Positions 24,300 through 33,971 of a DNA stretch of 64,000 bases are shown here, in pieces. Every line of letters starts with the position of its first letter. The first letter of the stretch is position 1. The notes beneath the pieces are model-generated. The model did not search any database. It had not been told where the DNA came from and was given only the letters and a program-made list of their open reading frames with translations. Both the position numbers and the translations under genes were made by a program. The stretch comes from Blastomyces gilchristii SLH14081 (taxonomy: Eukaryota > Ascomycota > Eurotiomycetes > Onygenales > Ajellomycetaceae), in the NCBI RefSeq assembly GCF_000003855.2, contig NW_003101679.1:310001-374000 (forward strand), in the 5' to 3' direction.

Positions 24300-26200
24300 A
24301 AGCTTCTATATTCACTAACACTTTTACAGTCATCTCTTAATTCTTATTCAAGTGTCTCTTATACATTAATATTTCAGGTCTCAAGGTATTGAGATGAGTG
24401 TCTGCTTCATCATTCTCACTCACATCTCATTCAGAAGCCTGCTTCTTCTTTATGTTTACAGAATTCAGAGAATTATCTAACATAAGTATCTCTTTCACTT
24501 TGAAGACTTTTTATAGAATATCAGTGAGTGTCTCTGAGCTCACTGATTCTGCTAGTTTTTTGACTCTCTTGCTTCTCTTAACTGTGCACACTGAGTGTAA
24601 TCTTTTATATCATGATTTTGATGTCTATAGTTGAAGCAAGCTTAATACTTATAATATCAAGATTTTTATCTAGAGAATTTCTTTTTCAGAGAATTCAGTG
24701 CTTTAGTAATAATATTCAGATCTAGATTCATTGTGTCTGAGTGTATAACTTATATTATAGAAGTCTGATTACTTATTCTCTGCTGAGACATACTTAATTG
24801 CAGTATTTTCTGTTATAATTGACTCACTTATTTCTATATAATGAGAATATTGTATGCTTTCTTCACTATGTCTGACTGTGAGATTAAGCATTTTCATTCT
24901 ACTCTCAACTCAGATGTAAGATCATGAATGAAGATTTATAAATAGAAAGATATTAAAAGCTCTTCATTCAATATAAAATAGTGTAAGTTGAAGTGTGTGA
25001 AGTATGATATAAGATTACTCACTTGTCTATACTCAGTGAAGCATTTGTAATACTTATCTTATATATTCACTTTCTCAAAGTTATGTAAGATTCATTTGAA
25101 AAACTCATTTTATATTTATGAGAATGAATATCATTCTGAGTCTGTGAGATTCATCTTTTCATCAGTCATTCATAATGACTTCACTTTTTTATGTAGAAAT
25201 GCAGCAGATCTTAAGACTTGTTAAAATTCTGTTAACTGTCTATCTATGAGTTCACATTTGATCTGATAATATAATCATATCTGACTTAGCCAGCTGATTA
25301 CAGCATCATTTTTTCAGTTGCTATTAAAGCTTGATAACTTCAGCAGATCTCTCAGCTTAATATATTTCATACTTAGATTCTTATTCTGCATAGTAGTCTC
25401 TGATGATGTGTACACTTCTGAAGAGATTATGAATAATCATGATAAGATCTTCAGATTTAGCATAGTTATCTATCTGTATAAATATTCAATCTCTCACTAC
25501 AGGTCTAAGATCTGGTTTTCTCTATTCTTATTAATGATGATAATTGTGTTGATGAAGCTATTCATAGTGAATACTTAATCTGCAGTGAATGTTAATTACT
25601 GTTTGACTTTCATCTCAGTCTGCCACTGTGTATACAAGACCTTGATCTCATTTAGAATCCTTGTACACATACAGAGCTTCAATTTCAGTTCAGCAGTTTC
25701 AGCTGTTTTTCTTACTGCTTTAAGTAAATTCTCTGAGAGGTTCTGCATATCTTTCAGTTCAGGTAGCAGAGAAGAGTATTATTCATATTAACTAGGAAAG
25801 ATATTCATTTCAGTGATTTCTCATTAATTGTATAATGTCTATTATTATATTGCTATATTGTTATATCATTATATGATTTCTGTTATCATTGTACAACTCT
25901 GGTAGTGGCCACTCTCTCTCTTTTATTCTTTTTTTAAGTAGAGAGTGAACTTCTTTGAATCTGGTTCATCACTCTCATCTTCTTTCTCACATCTTATTCA
26001 TTCACATCTCATACATGGCATTCATCTGAATGTGAAGTTTTTCCTTAACAAGTGAAGCAGTATCAATCAGATGCTCTTCTACTCATTACTCTTTATATGC
26101 TATCTTTTGAGATGTTCTAGAATCACACTGACATGATAACTATAAATCACTTTGTAAATGAAATTATCATGCTCTGAAGGAGCCTGCACTTCTCACTGAT
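24300..26200 (-). pseudogene. gypsy-3 gag and protease region, decayed
   Basis: Position after the 5' LTR and a helical, charged composition (for example the LPELKDMQNLSENLLKAVRK segment near 25,750) fit gag. The middle part around 25,100-24,900 resembles a capsid domain. I cannot place a zinc knuckle or the protease active site with confidence. Confidence 0.55.
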
Positions 26201-26219
26201 TTTTAGACATGTTATCAGA

Positions 26220-26386
26220 TGTGATTCAAAGGTTGCTTAAGTCAGTGTACAATTACAGGTGTACACTGGCTTCTTATATATCATACACTAAAATAATTAG
26301 CGGCCGCTATGGCCCCTTTACACTTGTAAGCAAGTTCGGAAGCGGCCGCGTTATTATCCGACAGCCGTATGTTCTTCCGAACCACA
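26220..26386 (-). repeat. gypsy-3 5' LTR
   Basis: 167 bp, partner of 18,134-18,300. Its inner (left) half has lost CpG and GpG (GTGTACACTGGC against GCGTACGCCGGC in the partner). Its outer (right) half from about 26,300 is unmutated and keeps the GCGGCCGC sites. Confidence 0.88.
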
Positions 26387-26390
26387 AGTC

Positions 26391-28030
26391 AGTACTCAGA
26401 TTATTAATTATATTCAGATAATCTTATAGAACTCATTAATATATTTTATAAATTTCTTAATTAATTCTGTAATTATCTCTGTAATATCTGTCTCAGCACT
26501 CTTACAGTAGTATAAATAGTAAAGTTAGTCTCAGTTATTTCTACTCACACTCAGACACAGTTATATACTGAAGATTATATTATAAAGCTGCTGCTGTAGA
26601 TAATCTGTGATAATTTTTCTGAAAATCTTGAATCACTTATATCTCTGATAAATTATAATAATCTGAAAAATTGAGTTATAGAGAATAATCTACTCTTTTA
26701 TAAAGACAGGATTTTTATCTCAGATTATACACTTATATAAGTTCTCATTCTGCAGAACTTTCATGACTCTCTCACTATAGAACACTTTGAATCTCAGTAA
26801 ATCTATGTCTTGATAAACTGTTAATTCTGATAATTTATCATACAGTGTGATACAAATAACTATATACATAGCTGTGAAGTATGCAGGTGATTCAAGTCTA
26901 TTACTTATCAAGTATATAAAGAGCTTACACTCATCTTCATCTCAGATATTAATTAATATATAATTATTCTCAACTTTGTAATAAATCTACTTAAGTTCAT
27001 CTGCTCAGTTATAGATATCACATTCAATACAGTTCTAGTAATTATATATAAAAGATTCAAATACTCTTATTATATTCTTATTATAGTAGATCTTCTTCTG
27101 AAGATATTTATATAATTATTTATTAATAATATTATTCATCTCTATAAAATATCAGCAGTCTTGATCTCAGACTGTGATTATTTTTTTATCTTAAAATTCT
27201 GACACTCTCTTGTTAATCTTCTTAATACTAATCATTGTCTCTTAACTATCTATTATACACAGACTGATGATCAGATAGAAAGATAAAACTGTGAATTAAA
27301 AGTATATCTATATCTATACATCACTTACTTATAGAATGACTGAGTAAATCTTCTTATCTTAGCTGAATTTACTTACAGTAATTCAGTATATTCTACTTAT
27401 AATCTCATCTCATTCTTTATGAATCTAGAATATTATCTTATATTTCTTATTATATTTAACTTCTCTCTCTCAGAATCAGATAATGCTGCTGCAGAACTCT
27501 ATACAGTTCTTATCAAAGATACTTAGTAAGAGATTTATAATTATCTTCTTCACTTTCAGAATCTTATACAGTATTATATCTGTGACAAGCTCTGTAAGTT
27601 TCAGATAGATAATCTTGTTTTTCTTAATATAAAGAATATAAAAATATATTATTTCAATTATAAGTTAGATTATAAGTTTCTTAAATTCTTCACTATATAT
27701 ATCTGTATCAGTATATAGATATATCAACTGAATCTGTCATCTTTCTATTATATATATAATATATTTCATATCTCACTTCTAGAATTACATTACTTATTCA
27801 TTCTTAATAATTAGTATATTTTTTCAGAGACTCTACACTCTGATCTGAATAATAATAATAATATTTAAGAGATACTTAATATCAAGCTTATCTGAGAGAA
27901 CTGAATGAAATATCTAGTATATTAAGTAATTCACAGTTTTTAATTTAATAAATAAATAGATAATAACTATCTCTCTAATACTCAGTCATATCTTAATATC
28001 TTCTATATCTGCTATTTAATAAGATCTTAA
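26391..28030 (+). pseudogene. gypsy-2 integrase and chromodomain, decayed
   Basis: Continues the gypsy-2 frame after gypsy-3 (QYSDY). The integrase zinc-binding region lies at about 26,750-26,910 (HDSLTIEHFESQ). The core follows at 26,960-27,350, including a QTDDQIE remnant. The C-terminal part has NIFHISLLELHYLF at about 27,765. The chromodomain-like segment EILNIKLI...MKYLVY lies at 27,865-27,930. Stops are TGA and TAG/TAA at expected Arg, Trp and Gln codons. Confidence 0.8.
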
Positions 28031-28439
28031 CAATTATCAGTAATAAACTCAGTATCAGATATCTTATAAGCAGATTCTGTATATACTGATATACTTAACT
28101 CTTTTCAGATATAATATTACAGTATTGACTACTATCATGAGAATAATCTATAATAAGTCTCTTCATTCTCAATAGAATAAAGTATATCTTATTAAGAAGT
28201 AGAGCAGAGTGTGTTCTGCTATAAGTTTCAAAAGTAGGATCAGAGACTTCTGCTACTTCATATAAACTCTAGAACAGAGTGTGTCTCACTAAAATCTCAG
28301 AATAGAACAGAATGTGTTCTACTGATTTCACTGTTTCTATTATTCTTTTTTTTTTTCACTACTGTATACTCTAATTCCCTAATTGTCTGTATATCTTACT
28401 ATCTATATCACATGTATAATATAATAATCTCATCACTCT
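28031..28439 (+). other. gypsy-2 3' untranslated region
   Basis: No frame is readable. It holds three imperfect copies of a motif of the form AGARYAGAGTGTGTTCTRCT around 28,200-28,325, then a T-run. It precedes the polypurine tract. Confidence 0.45.
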
Positions 28440-28471
28440 GGAAGAGGGATGAGAGAGGTGAGAAGGCAGAG
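28440..28471 (+). other. gypsy-2 polypurine tract
   Basis: A purine-rich run (GGAAGAGGGATGAGAGAGG, then TGAGAAGGCAGAG) directly before the TG of the 3' LTR: the expected primer for plus-strand synthesis. It keeps GGG and so is little mutated. Confidence 0.75.
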
Positions 28472-28650
28472 TGTAAGGTCTAGAACTTAGAACATGCTTA
28501 TGTACACATTATGTGACTCACAGACACTGCAGTGTCTTATACTCATTCCCTGCTTCTCTACTATCTAGTTCTCTTCTTCAAGAATCAGTAATATTACATC
28601 CTAATATGAAGCTGCTGTCACCCCGATATCCATGTAACCGAGTCCTAACA
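28472..28650 (+). repeat. gypsy-2 3' LTR and edge of the gene island
   Basis: 179 bp, TGTAAGGTC to CCTAACA. Its last about 100 bp keep CC and CG where the 5' LTR has TT and TA. Normal-composition sequence starts at the next base. Confidence 0.82.
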
Positions 28651-29206
28651 CATTCACATGATTTTTCTCCGACCCAAAACGGCTCGCTGGGCCGCTATTC
28701 CTCTTTCGGCAGCCACGGATTGTACCGTACCCCGGCCAAGACCATATCGGACCGGAGAATCATGTCACCGTGGCCCCCAAACAGGCTAGCTCAACCCTTT
28801 CCTCTTCGCGTGGCTGGACTGCAAGCAAAAGCAAAAGGACGACGCAGTTTCAGTTGTTCAGCCAGCGCGGATTCAAAATCGACGACGAACGACAGACGAG
28901 ACACGGGCACTCGACGGACAACTATCTTCACACGCCTCCGTTACCTACTTTCCCCATCTATATAGCGCTAGTTTGCTATTGCATCCGCCTGCGCCTATTT
29001 CCCCCCTTCTACGAGCTCGTTCGCTCGGCGCAATTCCATGCCCCTTAGTCCCTGGTATCCACGCAATTGACTGTCACCGCGACTTTTTTCTTAAATACCT
29101 GTAGAAACGGAAAAGTCAAAGGGAGAAGGGTGTACGCTTACAACAAGCTATTTAGCCCTATCAGGACTGGAGGACCTCTTGAATGGCCTGGCAGCCGTCA
29201 TCTGCC
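28651..29206 (+). promoter_or_regulatory. Upstream region of strA
   Basis: Normal-composition sequence between the transposon edge and the striatin start. It has a TATA-like TCTATATAG at about 28,958 followed by pyrimidine-rich stretches. The open frames here are short and show no family resemblance. The promoter begins within about 550 bp of heterochromatin-type sequence. Confidence 0.4.
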
Positions 29207-32004
29207 ATGGCTGGGAACGGGGGAATGGCTGCAGGGACTGATGGTGCTTCTGCTCACATGGGCCATCAACAGGGCACGGAATACACGTTGCAAGGTGGGC
29301 TCTCTCCTCTAGACTACTTTCTTCCTTTCTTCTAGGGACAGGAGGGGATCTGGTCAATTATTGTTTGGTTGATGTCAATCGACCTATTTCTTATGAATTC
29401 TACTCACCTCCTTTTAACCTCTCGCCCTATTCTACAGGTGTGATGCGGTTCCTACAGACTGAATGGCACCGACATGAGCGAGATCGAAATGCGTGGGAGA
29501 TTGAGCGTGCTGAAATGAAGTCGAGAATTGGTAGATTAGAGGGCGATGCCCGTACTAGCAAGCGAATGCACGAGACGTTAGGCAAACATGTCAAGATGCT
29601 TGAGGCTGCTTTGAAAAAAGAACGGGAGAAAGTCAAGAGCCTATCTGCAGGAGAGGCTGTCGACGTGACCAAGGACTCAAAGGAGCTTGCCAAAGAAAAC
29701 CTCAAAGCGCTACCAAAACGTATGATATTCTCCCCTTGAAAATATATTACTTCCGTTTGGATCATATCTGATGAGCCCGATAGAACGATCAGCACCTAAT
29801 ATTGCCCAAATCGACCCCAATCGTAACGTTGAAAATTCGTCCAACCCAGATGTCCGTCAGGACTCAGAACGTGAAAAGTCTCGCATGTATCTTGGAAAAT
29901 GTTCCCAGGAAGTTGCCTATCATATAATCCCTGGTTCCCATCCTCCTCCAGAATTACTGGACCAGCAGGAAATGTCGGATCATGGGTATCAAAACCACCA
30001 AATGCAGAGACCGTCCCTTGAAGACGCATATGTACAACATCAATATCAGCACCAGCAAAAACAGAAAATCCAACACCAACAACAGCAACAGCAACAAAAT
30101 CACGTAAATATGGTCCGCGAGCCGTCGATACATCAACCCCTTGCGTCTAGTTATTCTGAAAATCTCAATGCTGGCCGACCCCAGTCGAATCAAAGCCAGC
30201 AAGAACAACTTGAAGGGCATCCATTCGACCAGCAACGTCCACATCCTATCCCCATGGATCGCCGGAAAGACCCTTTTGATCATCCCCCTGTTACTGATGA
30301 AGAGGTGGAATCAATTACGCATACTTTCGACTCGTATGGAAAGCAGGTCCCCGCTTCTGTTTCACCTCAACCCACCGTCCCCAGGGAACCTTTATCCGAT
30401 GATGCCGATGGCTGGAATTTTGATGAACCTCCAGTGAATGTTACATCCCCATCAAGCGGAGCACATCATCGACCTGATACGGATGTTTTCCCTAAGGCTA
30501 ATTTTGTTCCCCCAAAATCCCCGCCTAGAGGAGGACCGGGATCTCATAGGAGGAAAAGTTCAGGAAGGCGACACAGCGAAGGGACGACCGATTCTCGTGA
30601 GCTAGGTACCTTGAGCGGACTAATGGCTGACGCGTTGAACTTCAAAGTTCGATTCGCGTTGCGCGGCCATCTAGATGTTGTTCGATCCGTTATCTTTACC
30701 GGTGGGGGCAGCCCATCAGAACCGGAAATATGTACATGCGGCGATGATGGAACAATCAAGCGTTGGATTATTCCAGCATCCTATGGTAGCTTTGGGCCCC
30801 ATAGTAGCAGTCCAAATAATGACCTTGATATAACGAGTTACTTCACTCATCGTGGGCATTCGGGTCCAGTCACCTGCCTGGCAGCATGCCCTCCTGCTCC
30901 CAACTTTTCGAGCGGTGGTCGTGCTCTTGGAGATGGCTGGGTATTCTCGGGCGGTCAGGATGGAAGCGTTAAAGTGTGGGAAAGGGGTCGAGTTGACCCG
31001 AAAGCCTCTCTAGATACACATACAGATTCGGTGTGGGCTTTGTGTGTTCTTCCAGGTACTGCAGGATCTATCCTTGGCGATCAATGCAGCCATTCCGGTG
31101 GTCCCGATCGAATAATCCTTGCATCGGGAGGCTCCGACGGGAGGGTGTTGATATGGGCTGTGAGTGCTCCACCCCAACTGGCCTCTCCACAAGCTGGAAA
31201 TAGAAGGGTTGGGGGAAGTCGAAGAGCAAATTCAATCTCCTCTGGTTCAAACTTCCCTTCCTCGCCGCAGCCAAGCACTGCAAGTGCAACACCCTTTCAC
31301 TACACGTTGATTCATCACATAATCCGGTCCAATTCTCCCTCCCCTACGTCTATCAGCCCCTTGTCACTTGCTGGCGTCAACTTTGTTGTTTCATATGCGG
31401 ACGCCTCCATCATTATCTATGACACTCGATCTGGGGAAGAAATCGTTGGGATGGCTAGCTTGGAAACTTACGACGGGACTCGTGCGACTGGCGTTAACTC
31501 TGTAGTGGCAAGCACGGTTGGGTTTGATGGGACGGTGAACTTGGACCCCAACAGAGCTTTGGCAGAAGAAGAAACCATTGTGCATGGGGCCACTGGCACT
31601 AGTGGTGGAGTCGAAGGCGTTGTTATCAGTGGCTATGAAGACCGTTATATTCGATTTTTTGATGCCAATAGTGGTATGAACGATCTCATCATCTCGTCGC
31701 CAGCTTCGGGATTTCCCAATTTAAGGTTTACTAACTCTTCACAGGTCAATGCACTTACACTATGCTCGCCCACCCTGCTGCAATCTCCTCTCTCTCTCTC
31801 TCTCCAGATGGTCGCGAGCTCGTTTCTGCAGGTCATGATGCAAGCCTACGCTTCTGGTCACTAGAGAAGCGGAATTGTGCGCAGGAGATTACCAGTCATC
31901 GACTTCTGCGAGGAGAGGGTGTTTGCTCTGTAGTTTGGAGTCAAGATGGACGATGGGTTGTGAGCGGGGGTGGGGATGGAGTGGTTAAGGTCTTCGCGAG
32001 ATAA
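29207..32004 (+). CDS. strA: Striatin, STRIPAK scaffold
   Basis: Striatin is the PP2A-binding scaffold of the STRIPAK complex at the nuclear envelope and endomembranes. In fungi (PRO11/StrA/Far8) it controls hyphal fusion, sexual development and septation. Four exons fit: 29,207-29,294, 29,438-29,719, 29,784-31,673 and 31,745-32,004. They give 839 residues, close to known StrA lengths. The N-terminal striatin domain with coiled coil begins [17 protein letters not shown] at about residue 30. A Gln/His-rich linker (about 200-235) follows, then seven WD40 repeats from about residue 414 ([29 protein letters not shown] and others) to the end. The last WD40 repeats are split by the final intron. 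The start ATG was chosen because exon 1 splices in phase into the conserved domain. It converges with get5. Confidence 0.95.
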
Positions 32005-32750
32005 TGATAAATGGTTCGGAGTTCTTGTCCCCTCAGTCTCGTTGCCTTGTTTGGTGCTTGTTGCTTGGGTTTCGCGGTCAAATTTAATGGGACTGTAAGC
32101 CCTAGTGTTATAACCAATGTTCCGCGCGGCTCTTTTCTTTGTTCCCATTCTATATTGTATGTCCAACCTCAGCTGTCATAAACTTCATGTCCCTTGTCTT
32201 GCTACTCCCACTCTTCTCCCCCTTCCCCCTTTTATTTCCCCCTCCCGCTTCCGTCTTCTGACTGCCTTTTTGGCCCCGGCGCGTTTGCACATTTTCTTGG
32301 ACACTATTGAAAATAACTCAGATGGCCGCCATATGTAATATCCGCCTATACTTCATGCCTCCTGACGATACCTAAATACCCTCTATCAACTGTCAGGGAA
32401 GCGTTGTGGTGTTTACATCCTGCTTCGTTCCTTCTTTTTCTTTTTCTTTCTTTTTATGCGATTGTATATTTGATGACAGGGTAAGCGAAACTTTATATTC
32501 TGTTGTTATCTTCTGTGTATTAACATATTTTCTATTTGTATTCCCGCCACCGCTCAAAGGCACTTCAAATCACACCATCGTTGCTTTCCTCTCGGAGCGA
32601 AGTAATTAATATATACATATATATGAATGTGAAATGCTCCACATGCGTTCTACGTCATAACCATACCAGCCGTAACGAGATCGGGATCTCACAGTAAACA
32701 AAAGCTAATACATTCGCACCAAGGCGAACTAAATATTTTATAGACATAAG
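32005..32750. other. Intergenic, 3' ends of strA and get5
   Basis: No gene is seen. Pyrimidine-rich runs (about 32,200-32,260 and 32,430-32,460) and an AT-rich ATATATACATATATAT stretch near 32,610 look like convergent 3' untranslated and polyadenylation sequence. Confidence 0.5.
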
Positions 32751-33541
32751 CTACTGGGAGGAAGTCCACGCTTTTCTAAACATGGATTTAATCTGCGATG
32801 CCTGAGCCGGGTCCTTCACTTTAGACGTCATAAAGGACTCTAGATCGTCCCAGAACTCCTCAGTCGACAGAACATCCTGCGCGGTACTTGGGTGGTTTTC
32901 CACCGGACCCTGAGCAGGAAGTGATTCGGACGGTTCTTTCAAGAGGACATTTTCCTCCGCCTTGGGAGTTACAGGGGCAAGTGTAGCTCCACCGAGAATC
33001 ATGACACCCAGCTCGATCTCCTTTCCCCCCGAGAGTGCGGTAGAATCGCTTCCTAGAATATCCGCTATTGTCTGTCCTTGCACAGGCTTCTTCTTCCATA
33101 ATATCTTTATCTTATCCAGAGGCACACGGCTAGGCTTCTTCTCACTGTCTGCCGTCTGGACCCTCTCTTGGACGGTTTCCCGAAGTTCCTTGACTGTAGT
33201 TGAAGATATGGCGCAATTATCCAGCGTCACATGTAGAGTCGGATTTCTGGCTGACTTCAAGTGAATGGTTATTGACTTTGATGACCCTGGAGTCGCCGTT
33301 TGTTTTCTTTTCTTGGGCATCGGGGGGTGGAAATCAGAGAGGCGGGGCAGGGTGTACTGAGGGATAACAGAGGCATCGGTCAGGTTTTAGGGATCTGATC
33401 ACTGATTCTTGGCTAGTTGTTTTCTCTTACCGGGTGTGGAGCCGAGAAGCTGCTGGGGTCGAAGACATAATCACCAGGAAGCTTCACGGGCCGCGTATCG
33501 AGTGCCGCGAGGAACGATTTGGTAAAAGTAAGCTCTGCCAT
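32751..33541 (-). CDS. get5: Get5/Mdy2, ubiquitin-like protein of the GET pathway
   Basis: Get5 links Get4 to Sgt2 in the cytosolic complex that hands tail-anchored membrane proteins to Get3. Two exons on the - strand, 33,541-33,431 and 33,356-32,751, are joined by a 74-bp intron with GTAAG donor and CTCAG acceptor. They give 238 residues. The N-terminus (MAELTFTKSFLAALDTRPVK, then YTLPRLS) fits the Get4-binding segment. A ubiquitin-like fold spans about residues 65-155 (ITIHLKSARNPTL to ELGVMILGGA). The C-terminal segment EEFWDDLESFMTSKVKD (about 200-238) matches the homodimerisation domain. The start is the ATG at 33,541; an in-frame upstream ATG at 33,628 is less likely because the conserved N-terminus starts at MAEL. 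Confidence 0.88.
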
Positions 33542-33971
33542 GATGTGCGGTATTTTACTATGGGCCCTCCCAAGCGTAGTTGCTGGCCTATCAGTGGAGG
33601 GTTGGTTGGCACGAAAGGGCCAGCTCAAGTAATAATGTGTGTCTCAGCTTCAGTTTAGAAAGCGACCGTGCGAACAAAATCAGAGGCAACGTACAGGAGG
33701 AGTATTGCAATGTGCTATTGAATATTGTATGTAGTTAAGCCTTATCAATCAATGGGTTGGGATGTCTATCCAAATACGGCATATTTCGCCGGTCGGTTTT
33801 TCCGGCGCCTTGAAATTTAATTTTGCCGGATCAGAAAAAAAAAGGAAAAAGATATAAAAGATATGCAAAAAGGAGCGGTGGATCGTTCACCATCACCTTC
33901 CAATCTAGCTCCAAGCTCTTAGCCATTTACTACTCCCCTTTCAGCCCAAAGAAACCAATCCCTAGTTGAAA
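33542..33971. promoter_or_regulatory. Divergent promoter of get5 and nop2
   Basis: 430 bp between the two start codons. It has an AT-rich middle with an A-run at about 33,835-33,850 and pyrimidine-rich sequence (CACCTTCCAATC) before nop2, typical of a fungal housekeeping promoter. No specific factor site can be named. Confidence 0.45.

Larger units (their letters stand above)
18134..26386 (-). mobile_element. Ty3/gypsy element gypsy-3
   Basis: 8.25 kb with identical-length 167-bp LTRs (18,134-18,300 and 26,220-26,386) and a 4-bp duplication AGTC on both sides. On the - strand the order is LTR, gag (about 26,200-24,300), pol (about 23,700-21,500), a 3-kb post-integrase region, a polypurine tract and LTR. 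Joining the flanks after removing one AGTC restores the gypsy-2 frame, which confirms both the boundaries and the duplication length. Confidence 0.9.
4100..28650 (+). mobile_element. Ty3/gypsy chromovirus gypsy-2, host of four nested insertions
   Basis: Paired 179-bp LTRs (4,100-4,278 and 28,472-28,650) and a purine-rich tract immediately before the right LTR define it. Its reading order on the + strand is gag (12,182-13,670), reverse transcriptase and RNase H (16,090-18,133), then integrase and chromodomain (26,391-28,030). It is interrupted in turn by gypsy-1, the composite LINE, a MITE and gypsy-3. The host frame crosses the gypsy-3 site cleanly when one 4-bp duplication is removed. The 5-bp flanks (CATAG left, CATTC right) match at only three positions, so the outer ends may have recombined or diverged. 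Confidence 0.8.

Noticed and set aside
1..28650. CRISPR array or bacterial-type repeats
   Set aside because: Repeats are paired LTRs, MITEs and one two-copy tandem; no regular repeat-spacer pattern.
28513..29312. Small open frames upstream of strA
   Set aside because: They start inside the LTR or overlap the strA first exon in another frame and resemble nothing known.
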